Shown here: piece by piece, positions 27,143-36,681 of the stretch | How the letters are laid out: each line of letters starts with the position of its first letter | How positions within the stretch are numbered: position 1 is the stretch's first letter | Source of the DNA: Mycobacterium sp. | GTDB taxonomy: Bacteria; Actinomycetota; Actinomycetes; Mycobacteriales; Mycobacteriaceae | Direction of reading: 5' to 3' | DNA length: 64,000 bases | NCBI GenBank assembly: GCA_018401645.1 | Contig: JAGYKK010000005.1 | Coordinates: 1 to 64,000 of the forward strand | Notes under the pieces: generated by a model | Told to the model about the DNA's origin: nothing | Database searches by the model: none | Seen by the model: the letters and a program-made list of their open reading frames with translations, nothing else | Made by a program: the position numbers and the translations under genes

Positions 27143-28752
27143 CGAGCCACCGATCGCACCAGCAAGATGTTCTTCAGCAGGTTTTCGACGTTCGGGCTTC
27201 CCAGCCCGGTCACCATGTCGTACCCGTCACGACCGGGACTGACCGCATTGCCGCCAAGCCTTACGTCACGGAAGCCGGGCACCGCGGCGCCCTGGGCGAC
27301 CTGGTAAAGCAGCGGGTTGAAGTCACCCAGTGGTGCGAGGCCGCGGTCGTCGAGATGCTGGTTGATCAAAGCCGCGAACCCGGCCCAGATCGGCGCGGCC
27401 TGTGACGTTCCGCCGCCGACGACCACCTGCTGGCCGAAAACGAATTTGACACCGGTGAACGGGTCGGCAACCGCGGATACATCGGGGACGAGTCGCCGGT
27501 CGACCGGCCCGGCGGCGGTGTCAACTGTCTGCCAGGACGGCCTGGCGAATAACCGCGAGGCCCCGCCCGCGGTGCCCTGCGTCAGCGGAACGTCATACCA
27601 GGACTGTTCGCCCAGCCAGCGGCCGTTGGCATCGGTGGTTAACGTCGTGCCGCCGACGGCGGTGATCTCCGGCACCGATGCCACCGCATCTACTCCGACG
27701 TCGTCCGGGGTCGGCGGGTCCGACCAGTTCTTGCCACCCCGGCACTCCAGTCCGGCCAAGTCGCCGGTGGCGATAAAGGCCGTTGTCCCGCGGCGATGGG
27801 CGGCCGATAGTGCCGAGCGGACCGGCGCGAGATCCGCCGCAGTCATCAGCCGGTCGCATCCCCAACCGATGGAAAAACTCCAGATCGCTCCGGGAAATTG
27901 ACGGTCGACCGACTCCATCAGTCGGCCCAACTTCTCGTAAGTGCCACCGCCCTCGACGGTCGGGCGGGCGTTGACCAGCACAAGCCTGGCATCGGGCGCG
28001 ACGGCATGGACCATCTGCAGATCCATCGTCGCCTCCCCGCTGCGCTGGCTCGGCATGCCGCCCACGACCAGTGGCGTGAACCGCGGCAGGTTGAACAAGT
28101 CGGCGTAGCTGTCCATGTCCTCCTGGTCGAACCCGTCGAAACTGAAAATCACGACCGTGGTGCCCTCGCCGGTGAGCCCCCCTTCCGTTAGGGGCGTGAC
28201 GTTGTAGGCGCTCAATAGTTGATTCGGCAAAAGGCCACCGTCGGGAACATCGAGCGGCGGAGTGGGCGGAAGGCCCTCGCGAAACGGGGTGTAACTCACG
28301 ATCCGGCCAAGACCGACGACCTCAGCGCGAGCGGCATCCGGGACTTCCGGCTGTTGCGGGGACGCGTAGAAGACCCTGCCGGAGTCCGGGCCGCCGAGGA
28401 AACGGTAGTCGCGCACCGAAACATTGAACGAACCAGCGATCGCCTCGGCTGCGCCCTCGATGATCGCCCAGGTGTCGCCGTCGCGCCACCGCACCGTCAG
28501 TCCGCGAGCCGTGGCCCAGTCCGTTAGTTCCAACGGCCGGCTGGGCCGACTCAGGGCGGCGGTGAGTTGAACCCGCTCAAAACGGGCGGTGCCGAGATCA
28601 ACGGCTTGCGCGAGGAGGCGCCCGTACGGTCCTCCGATGACACCTGCCGGGCCGGGCACGGTGCTGTGATCCGCGACGAGCAACCCCAGACCCAGGGCCA
28701 CAGCGCCGAGCAACCCTGCGGCCGCCACCGGCCGGCGGCGTCGGCTGCCCAT
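27139..28752 (-). CDS. S53 family (sedolisin-like) serine peptidase
   Basis: About 537 residues from ATG 28752, which immediately precedes a signal/anchor (RRRRPVAAAGLLGAVALGLG); a TTG at 28788 gives a longer but less likely N-terminus. The pro-domain runs to about residue 190. Catalytic parts are EATMDLQMVHAVAPDA (Glu and Asp of the triad), IATGDLAGLE (oxyanion Asp) and GGGTSQAAPIWAG (nucleophilic Ser). The C-terminal DVRLGGNAVSPGRDGYD segment forms the calcium site typical of the family. S53 enzymes work at acidic pH after autoprocessing. It is the paralogue of the partial gene at the left edge, 26 kb away. Confidence 0.92.
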   Translation of the reverse strand: MGSRRRRPVAAAGLLGAVALGLGLLVADHSTVPGPAGVIGGPYGRLLAQAVDLGTARFERVQLTAALSRPSRPLELTDWATARGLTVRWRDGDTWAIIEGAAEAIAGSFNVSVRDYRFLGGPDSGRVFYASPQQPEVPDAARAEVVGLGRIVSYTPFREGLPPTPPLDVPDGGLLPNQLLSAYNVTPLTEGGLTGEGTTVVIFSFDGFDQEDMDSYADLFNLPRFTPLVVGGMPSQRSGEATMDLQMVHAVAPDARLVLVNARPTVEGGGTYEKLGRLMESVDRQFPGAIWSFSIGWGCDRLMTAADLAPVRSALSAAHRRGTTAFIATGDLAGLECRGGKNWSDPPTPDDVGVDAVASVPEITAVGGTTLTTDANGRWLGEQSWYDVPLTQGTAGGASRLFARPSWQTVDTAAGPVDRRLVPDVSAVADPFTGVKFVFGQQVVVGGGTSQAAPIWAGFAALINQHLDDRGLAPLGDFNPLLYQVAQGAAVPGFRDVRLGGNAVSPGRDGYDMVTGLGSPNVENLLKNILLVRSVAR

Positions 28753-28794
28753 ACAACCAGCATCGGCTTGCCATCCGCGCCGCCGCAAGGGTAC

Positions 28795-28872
28795 TCAGAC
28801 CCGTACGGTCAGTTGGTCATAGATCAGCGGTGCGATTTTCTCCGCCATCGCGCGAAGACCCGGTCTTTTCAC
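28795..28872 (-). CDS. Possible 25-residue ORF upstream of the S53 peptidase
   Basis: GTG 28870-28872 opens a frame of 25 codons ending at TGA 28795-28797. The peptide begins VKRPGLRAMAEKIAPL and ends YDQLTVRV, amphipathic and basic at its N-terminus. A GGAGG sits nine bases upstream, within a short direct repeat (CACTCACCTCCAGC twice on the plus strand, 28876-28903) that places two ribosome-site-like copies ahead of it. It lies 42 bases ahead of the peptidase start on the same strand. It could be a real small protein, a leader peptide or the remnant of a larger gene. Confidence 0.35.
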   Translation of the reverse strand: MKRPGLRAMAEKIAPLIYDQLTVRV

Positions 28873-28991
28873 AGACACTCACCTCCAGCACTCACCTCCA
28901 GCGGTCCAGGTCAGCCTAGGGTCGGTTCACCCCGCAGGCCGTCAGGCGCGCAGCGTGGGCCGCGACGCCGCAGCCGGGATCCGCGAGCCTG

Positions 28992-30559
28992 CTATAGGAC
29001 GTCGGTGATGTCGTTCTTCAGCGCCTCTGCCTGGGTGCCGAACACCGCCTGCACGTTGTTACCGACTTCGATGACGCCGGCGGCTCCCAGTGCTTTCAGC
29101 CGGGCCTGATCGACCTTCCCGGGGTCGGCCACCTCCATCCGTAGCCGGGTGATGCAGGCGTCGACGTTGACCAGATTGGACCGGCCCCCAAACGCCGCGA
29201 TGAGTTGCTCGGCCTTGCTCTCCACGGCGGTCACCGCCGTCGCGCCCGACCCCCCGGACGCGTCCGGGATGGCCGATACCGGACCCTCACTGAGGTTGGC
29301 TCGCTCCTCGGCCTCGAACTCACCCTCCGGTTCGCGACCGGGGGTGCGCATATTCCACTTCGTGATCGCAAACCGAAACAGCAGGTAGTACACCGCGAAG
29401 AACACCACGCCCATGAGAATCAGTAGTGGGACATTCTTGGCCGCCGGGGCGGTGCCGTAGAGCAACAGGTCGATCAAACCCGCGGAGAATGAAAACCCGA
29501 GATGGATGTCCAGCGCGTAGGCGATCGCCAGCGACGCCCCGGTGAGCAGGGCGTGAATGACGTAGAGCGGGAACGCCACAAACATGAATGCGAATTCCAG
29601 CGGTTCGGTGACGCCGGTCAGAAACGCCGTCAACCCGGCCGCTGAGAGGATGCCGAAGGCAACTTTTCGCTGGCGGACGTTGGCGACATGGATCATCGCC
29701 AAAGCGCCGCGGGCAGCCCGAACATCAGGATGGGGTAGAAACCGGCGGTCAGATGCCCACCGGTCGGGTCGCCGGCGGCGAAGCGCGTCAGTTCACCGGT
29801 GACCACACTGCCATCCGGCGTCTTGTAGTCGCCGTAAATGAACCACACATAGGAGTTCAGGATGTGGTGCAGGCCAATGGGAATCAGCATGCGGTTGGCG
29901 AATCCGTAGACGAATGCACCGAGCGCGCCCGCACCTCCGATGAACCTGCCCAGCCCGGTAAGCCCGGCGTCGAAAACGGGATAGAAGTAGCTCATCCCGA
30001 AGGCGACCACCAGGGTCGCCAGCGACACGGCGATGGGTACGAAGCGTCTACCGCCGAAGAAGCCGAGGTACGGCGGCAATTGGATGGTGTGGTACCGGTC
30101 GAAGAGCCACGCGGTCAGCAGGCCCACGATGATGCCGCCGAACACGCTGTAATTGATCTGAGCCTGACCGCCCGCGGTATCGACCTGACCGGCGAGCACG
30201 AACGGCGACATCGTCTTGAATACCGCCTGCATCACCAGGTACCCGACCACTGCGGCCAGCGCGGTGGAGCCGTCCGCCTTGCGGGCGAAACCAATCGCGA
30301 CGCCGACAGCGAACAGCAGAGGAAGGTTGGTGAAGAGCGCACCACCGGCAGCACTCATGGCCTGGAAGAACGGCCCGATCACCGGGGCCTGAATCCGGCC
30401 GAGCAGATCGTCCTGGCCCAGTCGCAGCAGAATTCCTGCGGCAGGCAGCACGGCAATCGGCAGCATCAGACTCTTGCCGAGTCGCTGCAATTGCGCGAAT
30501 CCCGGGATGTTCAGACCTGACTTCGATTGTGCACCTGCAGCTTTGGTCGCTTTACTCAT
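28992..30559 (-). CDS. nagE: PTS N-acetylglucosamine-type EIIC-EIIB transporter, one frameshift
   Basis: The two halves (ATG 30559 to 29693, and 28992-29702) are one gene. Restoring one G near 29705 joins ILMFGLPAAA to LAMIHVANVRQRK and gives about 520 residues. The first part is the ten-helix EIIC channel (RFVPIAVSLATLVVAFGMS; GLHHILNSYVWF). The second ends with an EIIB domain containing NVDACITRLRMEV, whose Cys receives the phosphate. No EIIA domain is fused; a separate EIIA gene lies divergently at 30700. Specificity for GlcNAc is inferred from the neighbouring nagB and nagA; glucose-type PTS is the alternative. Confidence 0.85.
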
Positions 30560-30699
30560 ATCCGGCGGGGCCTTTCCTGTGTCGCAATTCAGCGAAGCTT
30601 AAACCCAATCCGGTGACGCGAGACCCGGTTTTGGCCTCCCCGGCAACTCCTGGTCTCTATCCTGGTGCCCAAACACCCCGCCCTTGAGGAGATCACCCG
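30560..30699. promoter_or_regulatory. Divergent promoter region of the GlcNAc PTS module
   Basis: This 140-base gap drives the EIICB gene leftward and EIIA-nagB-nagA rightward. TGGTCT at 30651-30656 matches one half of the DasR/NagR-type operator (consensus TGGTCTAGACCA), but the second half is degenerate (CTATCCTGGTG). GAGGAG, nine bases before the EIIA ATG, is the ribosome site. No strong -35/-10 pair could be assigned by eye. Confidence 0.35.
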
Positions 30700-31170
30700 A
30701 TGAGTTCGACACCGGTACTTGCGCCCGTGCAGGGCCACGCACTCCCGCTTTCCGAAGTCCCAGACCCGGTGTTCTCCCAGGGCATGGTCGGATACGGCGC
30801 CGCCATCGACCCACCCCGGCAAGTGGTTGATGCGATCGCGCCGGTGAGCGGCAAGATCATCAAACTACTGCCGCATGCCTACGTCATCATGACTGCCGAG
30901 GGTGTCGGGGTCCTGGTGCATCTGGGCCTTGACACCGTGGGGCTCAACGGCGCGGGATTCACCACGCACGTCGCACAGGGCGACACCGTGTCGGCCGGGC
31001 AACCGGTCATCACCTACGACGTCCCGGTGATCGTGGCGGCAGGTCTTAGCCCGGTGGTGCCGGTGGTGGTGATGGACGAACGGGAGCCGGCCAACATCGC
31101 CGTCGGGGAAGCAGTCAGCACCGGTACCGACATTGCTGCGGGTGCAACGCTTTTCGTCGCGAACAAGTAG
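30700..31170 (+). CDS. PTS glucose/GlcNAc-family EIIA component
   Basis: A 156-residue cytosolic phosphocarrier of the Crr type. IAPVSGKIIKL and VLVHLGLDTVGLNGAGF contain the family core; the His of VHLGLDT is the phosphorylation site that accepts phosphate from HPr and passes it to EIIB. It is a stand-alone protein, fitting the absence of EIIA in the divergent EIICB gene. Its stop is eight bases before nagB. No gene for EI or HPr is in the window. Confidence 0.92.
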   Translation: MSSTPVLAPVQGHALPLSEVPDPVFSQGMVGYGAAIDPPRQVVDAIAPVSGKIIKLLPHAYVIMTAEGVGVLVHLGLDTVGLNGAGFTTHVAQGDTVSAGQPVITYDVPVIVAAGLSPVVPVVVMDEREPANIAVGEAVSTGTDIAAGATLFVANK

Positions 31171-31178
31171 ACGCGGCC

Positions 31179-31964
31179 ATGGAAGTCATCATCCTGGACG
31201 GAGCGGCAGAGATCGGTCGCGTCGCCGCCGATGCGATCGAATCCCTGATTACCCGAAAGCCCGATGCGGTGCTCGGACTGGCCACCGGATCGTCACCGCT
31301 GTCGATCTACGACGAACTCGCGGCCCGCCACGGGGCGGGACGACTGTCGTTCGCCGCGGTTCGGGGCTTCACCCTTGATGAATATGTCGGATTGCCCCCT
31401 GACCACCCCGAGCGTTACCGCAACGTCATCGACACCGTGTTCGTCTCCCGGGTCGACTTCGCACCCGGTGCGGTGGCCGGACCGGATGGACTGGCAACCA
31501 ACATCCCGGGCGCCTGCGCACGCTACGAGGAGGCCATCGCAGCCGCGGGCGGCATCGACATCCAGATCCTGGGCATCGGCACCGACGGCCACATCGGGTT
31601 CAACGAACCGGGTTCCTCGCTGGCCTCGCGCACCCGGATCAAAACGCTCACCCAGCAGACCCGTTTGGACAACGCGCGTTTCTTCGACGGCGAGATCGAC
31701 GCCGTTCCGACCCACTGTCTCACCCAGGGGCTGGGCACCATCATGGCCGCCCGCCACCTGTTGCTGGTGGCGACCGGCAAGAGCAAGGCCGAAGCGGTGC
31801 ACCACATGGCCGAGGGCGCGGTCACCGCGATGTGGCCGGCGAGCATCCTGCAACACCACCCGCACGCCACGGTGCTGGTCGACGACGCCGCGGCCCGGCG
31901 GTTGCAACTTGCCGACTACTACCGGGAGACCTACCGTGCCAAACCTGACTGGCAGGGAATCTGA
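31179..31964 (+). CDS. nagB: Glucosamine-6-phosphate deaminase
   Basis: A 261-residue enzyme converting glucosamine-6-phosphate to fructose-6-phosphate and ammonia. Family signatures are LGLATGSSPLSIYDEL at the phosphate site, TLDEYVGL, and the catalytic loop GIGTDGHIGFNEPGSS, with the Asp and His of the triad. Length is normal. It lies between EIIA and nagA and completes the route from imported GlcNAc-6-P to glycolysis. Confidence 0.95.
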   Translation: MEVIILDGAAEIGRVAADAIESLITRKPDAVLGLATGSSPLSIYDELAARHGAGRLSFAAVRGFTLDEYVGLPPDHPERYRNVIDTVFVSRVDFAPGAVAGPDGLATNIPGACARYEEAIAAAGGIDIQILGIGTDGHIGFNEPGSSLASRTRIKTLTQQTRLDNARFFDGEIDAVPTHCLTQGLGTIMAARHLLLVATGKSKAEAVHHMAEGAVTAMWPASILQHHPHATVLVDDAAARRLQLADYYRETYRAKPDWQGI

Positions 31965-31965
31965 G

Positions 31966-33123
31966 GTGCTCTCCTACCGCTTTACGCCGTGCTGACCGGG
32001 CTCGGAGTTGTTGGGGGCCCGGTTGGATTGAGGTGTCAGGCTCCGCCGTGACCGCGGTCGGCGCCGGGTCACCACCTCGCCCGCCGGATCGCGACTTCTC
32101 GGCAATGACGGTAGTGCCTGGATTCGTCGACACGCACGTGCACGGTGGCGGTGGTGGCAGCTCCCCGGCGGTGCCGGACCAGACAGCGACCGCGGTCGCG
32201 TTCCACCGCCGCCACGGCACCACCACACTGCTGGCGTCGCTGGTTTCCGAGACGCCCGGTGACCTGCTGCGCCAGGTGCGGGAACTGACCGAACAGGTGC
32301 AGACCGGTCTGGTGGGCGGCATCCACCTCGAGGGTCCCTGGCTGGCCACCCATCGATGCGGGGCCCATGACCCTGCTCTGTTACGAGATCCCGCGGCCGA
32401 TGAACTGGATCGTGTCCTTGACGCCGGGGAGGGGGCGATCCGGATGGTGACCCTGGCGCCGGAACGGGCCGGTGGACTCGAGGCCATTCGCCGCATCGTC
32501 GATGCCGGCGCGGTCGCCGCGGTCGGTCACACCGAAGCCACCTACCAGCAGACCTGCGCCGCGATCGAGGCGGGAGCGACGGTGGGCACCCACCTCTTCA
32601 ATGCGATGCGGCCCATCCACCATCGCGAACCCGGTCCGGTGATCGCGCTGCTGGAGGATCCGCGGGGTGACCGTCGAACTGGATCGCCGACGGTGTCCAC
32701 ATCGACGCCGCCCTCTACCGCCATGTGACCCGGACCGCCAGCATCGACCGGGTATCCCTGGTGACCGATGCGATGGCTGCCGCCGGGATGGCCGACGGCG
32801 CTCACCGGATCGGGCCACTGGCCGTTGACGTCACCGACGGAGTGGCGCGCCTTCTTGCCGGCACCGAGACCATCGCCGGCAGCACCGCCACCATGGACTC
32901 GCTGTTTCGATTCAGCGTCAAACACAGTCGATTGGACCGCGACGAAGCGCTGATGCGGGCGGTGCGGCAATCCTCGGTAAACCCGGCCCGCGCTTTGGGG
33001 TTGCCCAACCCGGTACTGCGGTCCGGTGCCGGCGCCGATCTGGTGGTTCTCGACGTCGGACTCAATGTGCATGCCGTGCTGTGCAACGGCCGATGGATCG
33101 GCGAATCGGTCTCAGGCGCCTAA
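31966..33123 (+). pseudogene. nagA: N-acetylglucosamine-6-phosphate deacetylase, broken by several single-base indels
   Basis: NagA removes acetate from GlcNAc-6-P. Recognisable parts are VDTHVHGGGGG (metal-binding HxH), GIHLEGPW, VGHTEAT, GTHLFNAMRPIHHREPG, ADGVHIDAALYRHV and LVTDAMAAAGM. They fall in different frames. A G seems missing near 32022 (before WIEVSGSAVTAVGAG), and extra G's near 32661 and 32678 separate LLEDPR from VTVEL and IADGVHIDAALY; the first few codons are disturbed too. The C-terminal half (32725-33123) is intact. Start taken as GTG 31966, two bases after nagB. If the indels are sequence errors, the gene is normal; as given it is not translatable. Confidence 0.85.
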
Positions 33124-33193
33124 CGATTGGGCGTTGGCTCGGCAACTTCCTGAGCCGGCGCTGGCCCAGCGGTGTAGGAGTGTGCTCTGGTGG

Positions 33194-33793
33194 ATGTTAA
33201 TGAATACCACTACCTTGCGTAAATCCGGTCTGATCGCCGCCGCGGCGGCGGTCTCGGCAATGATCGCCGTCAGCCTGCCGCTTGCCCTCGCGACACCCAC
33301 TGCGGTGCCCCCTGCGGACAGTCAGGGTTACCTCAACTCCACCGCCCGTTGCACCAAACCGGACACCGCCGTGGTCTTCGGCACCACAGAGACTTCCCGA
33401 GTGGCGATCTGCAAGACCACCAATGGGGACTTCGAGTACCGCGGCGTTAGGGTGCGCGATGGCGCGCGGTTGATCGTGACGGCGTCGCGTACCTCCGACG
33501 GTGCGTACGTCGCATCCAACGACGGGGTGACCTACACCGTCTCGGCCACGACACTGAGCGTCAGCGTCGGCGGGGACACCGTGCGGACCGAGTCGTGGAC
33601 TGACTTCAACAACCCGCAGTCACCGGCGAACTCGACGCCACCCGCGGCAACCACCAAGCCGAGCACATCGGTCTCCGCCACCGCATCGAGTCCCGCCACC
33701 GCATCGCCATCCAAGACCACGGCGACGCCGTCGACATCCAAGGTGCCGTTACCGCCACCCCTGCCCGCCGAAGTCGGGGGCAGCGCTTCTTAG
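33194..33793 (+). CDS. Secreted protein with Ser/Thr/Pro-rich C-terminus
   Basis: About 199 residues. A signal peptide (LRKSGLIAAAAAVSAMIAVSLPLALATP) is followed by a compact domain of about 100 residues with two Cys (ARCTKPD and AICKTTNGD) that probably form a disulfide. A long Thr/Ser/Pro tail (STSVSATASSPATASPSKTT) then ends GGSAS. The tail is typical of O-mannosylated mycobacterial exoproteins. ATG 33194 or 33200 could be the start; an AGGAG lies further upstream at 33176. It ends in a four-base convergent overlap with the DUF1254 gene. No enzyme family recognised. Confidence 0.65.
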   Translation: MLMNTTTLRKSGLIAAAAAVSAMIAVSLPLALATPTAVPPADSQGYLNSTARCTKPDTAVVFGTTETSRVAICKTTNGDFEYRGVRVRDGARLIVTASRTSDGAYVASNDGVTYTVSATTLSVSVGGDTVRTESWTDFNNPQSPANSTPPAATTKPSTSVSATASSPATASPSKTTATPSTSKVPLPPPLPAEVGGSAS

Positions 33794-35626
33794 GCCCAAC
33801 GAATGCCCGGCGCCTTCCAGGTGCCGGTCAGTATCTCCTCACTGGGGACATACATCCGCAGGTACGCCTCGAAGAATCCGAGCGGCACCGGCAACCAGTT
33901 CACGTCCGGATCACCGGGATCTTTGTGCGAGAAGACGATGGTTAATGACCCATCGGGTTGATACACCAATTCCTCGGGCCGGCTGTTGCTGACGCTGTAG
34001 CGATTTGCGGGGTTCTTGTAGAGGTTCCCGTTGCCGTCGTAGACCGTCACCGACCAGAATCCGTCGGCGTCGACCGGCGGGGTCTCACCGGGCGCGAAGT
34101 GCAGCACCCGGCTCGGAAAGCCGAACAGCGGCAACAGGTACCGGCCCAGCAACCCCGGATAGTAGGTCGCCTCCTCGGGGGTGTTGGCGACCCAGCCGAC
34201 TTCGGCAACCCCGGCCCGGAACAAGTAGTCGGTGCCGTAGTCGCCAATGGAGGGGTTGGGAATCGCCCAGCCCTGATTCTGCACGGCAGAGGTGAACTGG
34301 ATCAGACTGGCCAACAACGGAAGCGCGGCCGAGGTGGCGCGCACCGCCAGGTCGACGGCAATGGTAGAGAAGAATCCCAGGTTGGCATCGGAGATCTGCA
34401 AACCGGGTCCAACCCCGATCTTGGCCAACTGGGCCAGCTTCGGGCCGTCGATGGCCGGCGCCGGGTTGACCGCCATCGCGTTGCTGATGGTGTTGAGAAT
34501 GTCGACACCGTTCCGCGACGCGGGGACGAAGAATGGTGGGTCATTCGGCTGACCGGTTGGCGTCAGCGTGTACTGCTTCATCAGTTCAATCGCGATCGCC
34601 TGATCGGCGGCGTCGCCGGCCAGGGTTCGTCCGAGCATCAACATGCTGGCGTAGGGGACCTCCACGACCTCGACGTCGTCGGGGAACTCGACCGGGGGTC
34701 CGCCGGACCAGGTGATCGCATACCTGCCCGGCCCGGGACCGGTGGTGCGGGAACCGATGTAGGCGGCGACGCTGATCCACGGCTCGGTCAACTGGAAGCT
34801 GAAATAGCGATCACCCATATCCGGAATGGAGAGCACAACCGGGCCGTCGCTGAGATCCAAATACGCAAGCGAGTAGAACGTGTCGGTGTTGGGCCGCTTG
34901 CCACCGCCGATTGCTTGCCAGACCGGGTCGACGTCGGGGTTGGCGAAGCTGGTGAGCGAGTAGATCGTATTGAGTTCTTCCACTTCGGCGCGGGCACGCT
35001 CGAACTCCAGCAGCGGATAGCCGTAGATGAAGGCCTGTGCAGCAAGGATCGCCGCCCGGATCGGGCCGATCGGGATGTTGAGGCTGGCGTTGGCCGACGG
35101 CGCGGTTGCCCGCGCGGCCGGTGTCGGGACAGCGGTGATCACGGAGGCGACGGACACAGCTGGTGCCGCCTGGACCGGCTGAGCCTCCGCCGAGGGCTGG
35201 GCGGGTGCGGCCACGGATGCTGGAACCGAAACCGGTTGAGGGACAACGGCGTTGCCCCGCCTGATTGACGCCGCGGCCGCGGCCTTCCGGGCCGGCGCCG
35301 CGGCTGCGGCCTTCCGGGCCGGCTCCCGCGACTGCGGCCATCTGACGGTCGGTAAGCGGCGTTGTCGCGGGCCTGTTCGCGGTGCGCTGCGCGCCCCGCG
35401 CCGCGGGTGCGCTCCGGCTTGACCGCGCGGGCGCACTCGCGCCGCTGCGGGCGCGGCGTCGGCCGTTCCGCGCTCGCCGCGCCCCGGTCGGCCCCGGACT
35501 CTTCACCCGGCGATGCGGCCGCGATCCCGGGTGCGACGACCAGTGCGGCGCCGACCCCGCGGCGACCACTCCCGCGCGCGTCCACGAGACGACCCACGGC
35601 CGGTGGTCGGCATTTCGATGCGTCAT
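33790..35626 (-). CDS. Secreted DUF1254/DUF1214 domain protein, N-terminal region frameshifted
   Basis: The intact part (about residues 120-560) has a DUF1254 domain (RAAILAAQAFIYGYPLLEFER, NTDTFYSLAYLDLSDGPVVLSIP) and a DUF1214 domain ending in a jelly-roll-like WSVTVYDGNGNLYKNPANRYSV and SHKDPGDPDVNWLPVP. The start is most likely ATG 35626: WVVSWTRAGVVAAG followed, after restoring one G near 35565, by VGAALVVAPGIAAASPGEE, a good signal peptide. At least one more indel lies in the Arg/Ala/Pro-rich linker (about 35280-35430). Homologues are exported or envelope-associated proteins of unknown function common in mycobacteria. Confidence 0.8.
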
Positions 35627-35688
35627 GAAAACTCCCCGGTGACGGCGGTAAAGCGTGTAACTAGCATACGGCCCGCCGGCACGGATCC

Positions 35689-36645
35689 TTAGGGGAACTC
35701 GATATAGCGACCGGTACCGGCCGCGGTGGCACGGTCGAGGACCAGCGAACTCAGCGCCACATCGTCCATGGCGATACCCATGTTGAGGAACATCCGCCGC
35801 CCGGTCACCGGCACGTCGTATTCGCCGGCGACTACCGCGGCCAGGTGGGTGTCGGGTTTGGGCAGTCCGAAGAAGTACACCGAATCGGCGACCGAGCCGT
35901 ACTGACCGAGGTCGTCAACGCAGTAGACGACGGCATCATCGAATGCCTTCTGGGCCATCGCGTCGTCGTAGTCCACCGGAAGCAACAGGGCGTTCGGATC
36001 GGTGTTACCGCAGTCAAGTTTCGGATCCAGTGGGACGGTGATGGTGGTGATGACCAGGTCCGCACCCGTCACCGCATCGGTCGGCGACGACGCCGCCCGG
36101 GTAATCCGGTCCCCGCCCAGCGCGAGCATCTCCAGTGCGCGGCCTTCGTTGCGGTCGTAGGCCGTCACATGGGTCAAGCCTGGGTGCACATCGAGGGCGA
36201 CCTCGAGGTGGCGATGTCCCTGTAGGCCGCAACCGACGATCGCCAGGTGTCGCGGATCACCGGGCACGTGCCGCATGGTCACCCCGGAGACCCCGGGGGT
36301 GCGCATCTCGGTGATCCAGCCGCCGTCGAGCAGTGCGATCGGCCGGCCGGTCTCGGCGTCGTTCATGATCATGACGCCGTAGATGTAGGGCAGGCCCTTG
36401 GCGTTGTTCTGCTCGTAGCCGGCCACCCACTTCAGTCCGATCCGGTCCGAACCGCCCAGATAGGCCGGCATCGCGTGGATGAAGGAATCCTCGCGGGAGG
36501 TGACCTTCGGTTTGGGCGGGTTCTGCACCAAGCCCCGGGCCTTCTGCTTGAACGCATCGTCGAGCACGTCGACGATCTCGGTCCAGGTCAGACCGAGGCT
36601 TTCCAGGTCGGCACGGTTGAGGACCAGCATCTGGTTTTCACTCAT
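35689..36645 (-). CDS. Ornithine cyclodeaminase/mu-crystallin family protein
   Basis: A 318-residue NAD(P)-dependent protein. The dinucleotide-binding loop is LAIVGCGLQGHRHLEVAL, and WITEMRTPGVSGV holds the Arg/Thr substrate-contact region. Members act on amino acids or imines (ornithine cyclodeaminase, alanine dehydrogenase, ketimine reductase). It follows the amino-acid permease gene by 36 bases on the same strand, so the pair may import and deaminate or cyclise one amino acid. Which amino acid cannot be told. Confidence 0.88.
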   Translation of the reverse strand: MSENQMLVLNRADLESLGLTWTEIVDVLDDAFKQKARGLVQNPPKPKVTSREDSFIHAMPAYLGGSDRIGLKWVAGYEQNNAKGLPYIYGVMIMNDAETGRPIALLDGGWITEMRTPGVSGVTMRHVPGDPRHLAIVGCGLQGHRHLEVALDVHPGLTHVTAYDRNEGRALEMLALGGDRITRAASSPTDAVTGADLVITTITVPLDPKLDCGNTDPNALLLPVDYDDAMAQKAFDDAVVYCVDDLGQYGSVADSVYFFGLPKPDTHLAAVVAGEYDVPVTGRRMFLNMGIAMDDVALSSLVLDRATAAGTGRYIEFP

Positions 36646-36681
36646 CGGTCGACCCTAACGCGCAGGCCTCGCCGAACGCTC

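Noticed and set aside
33958-35268. Plus-strand ORF of 436 codons opposite the DUF1254 gene
   Set aside because: Antisense shadow; repetitive Val/Asp/Gly/Arg content and no family.
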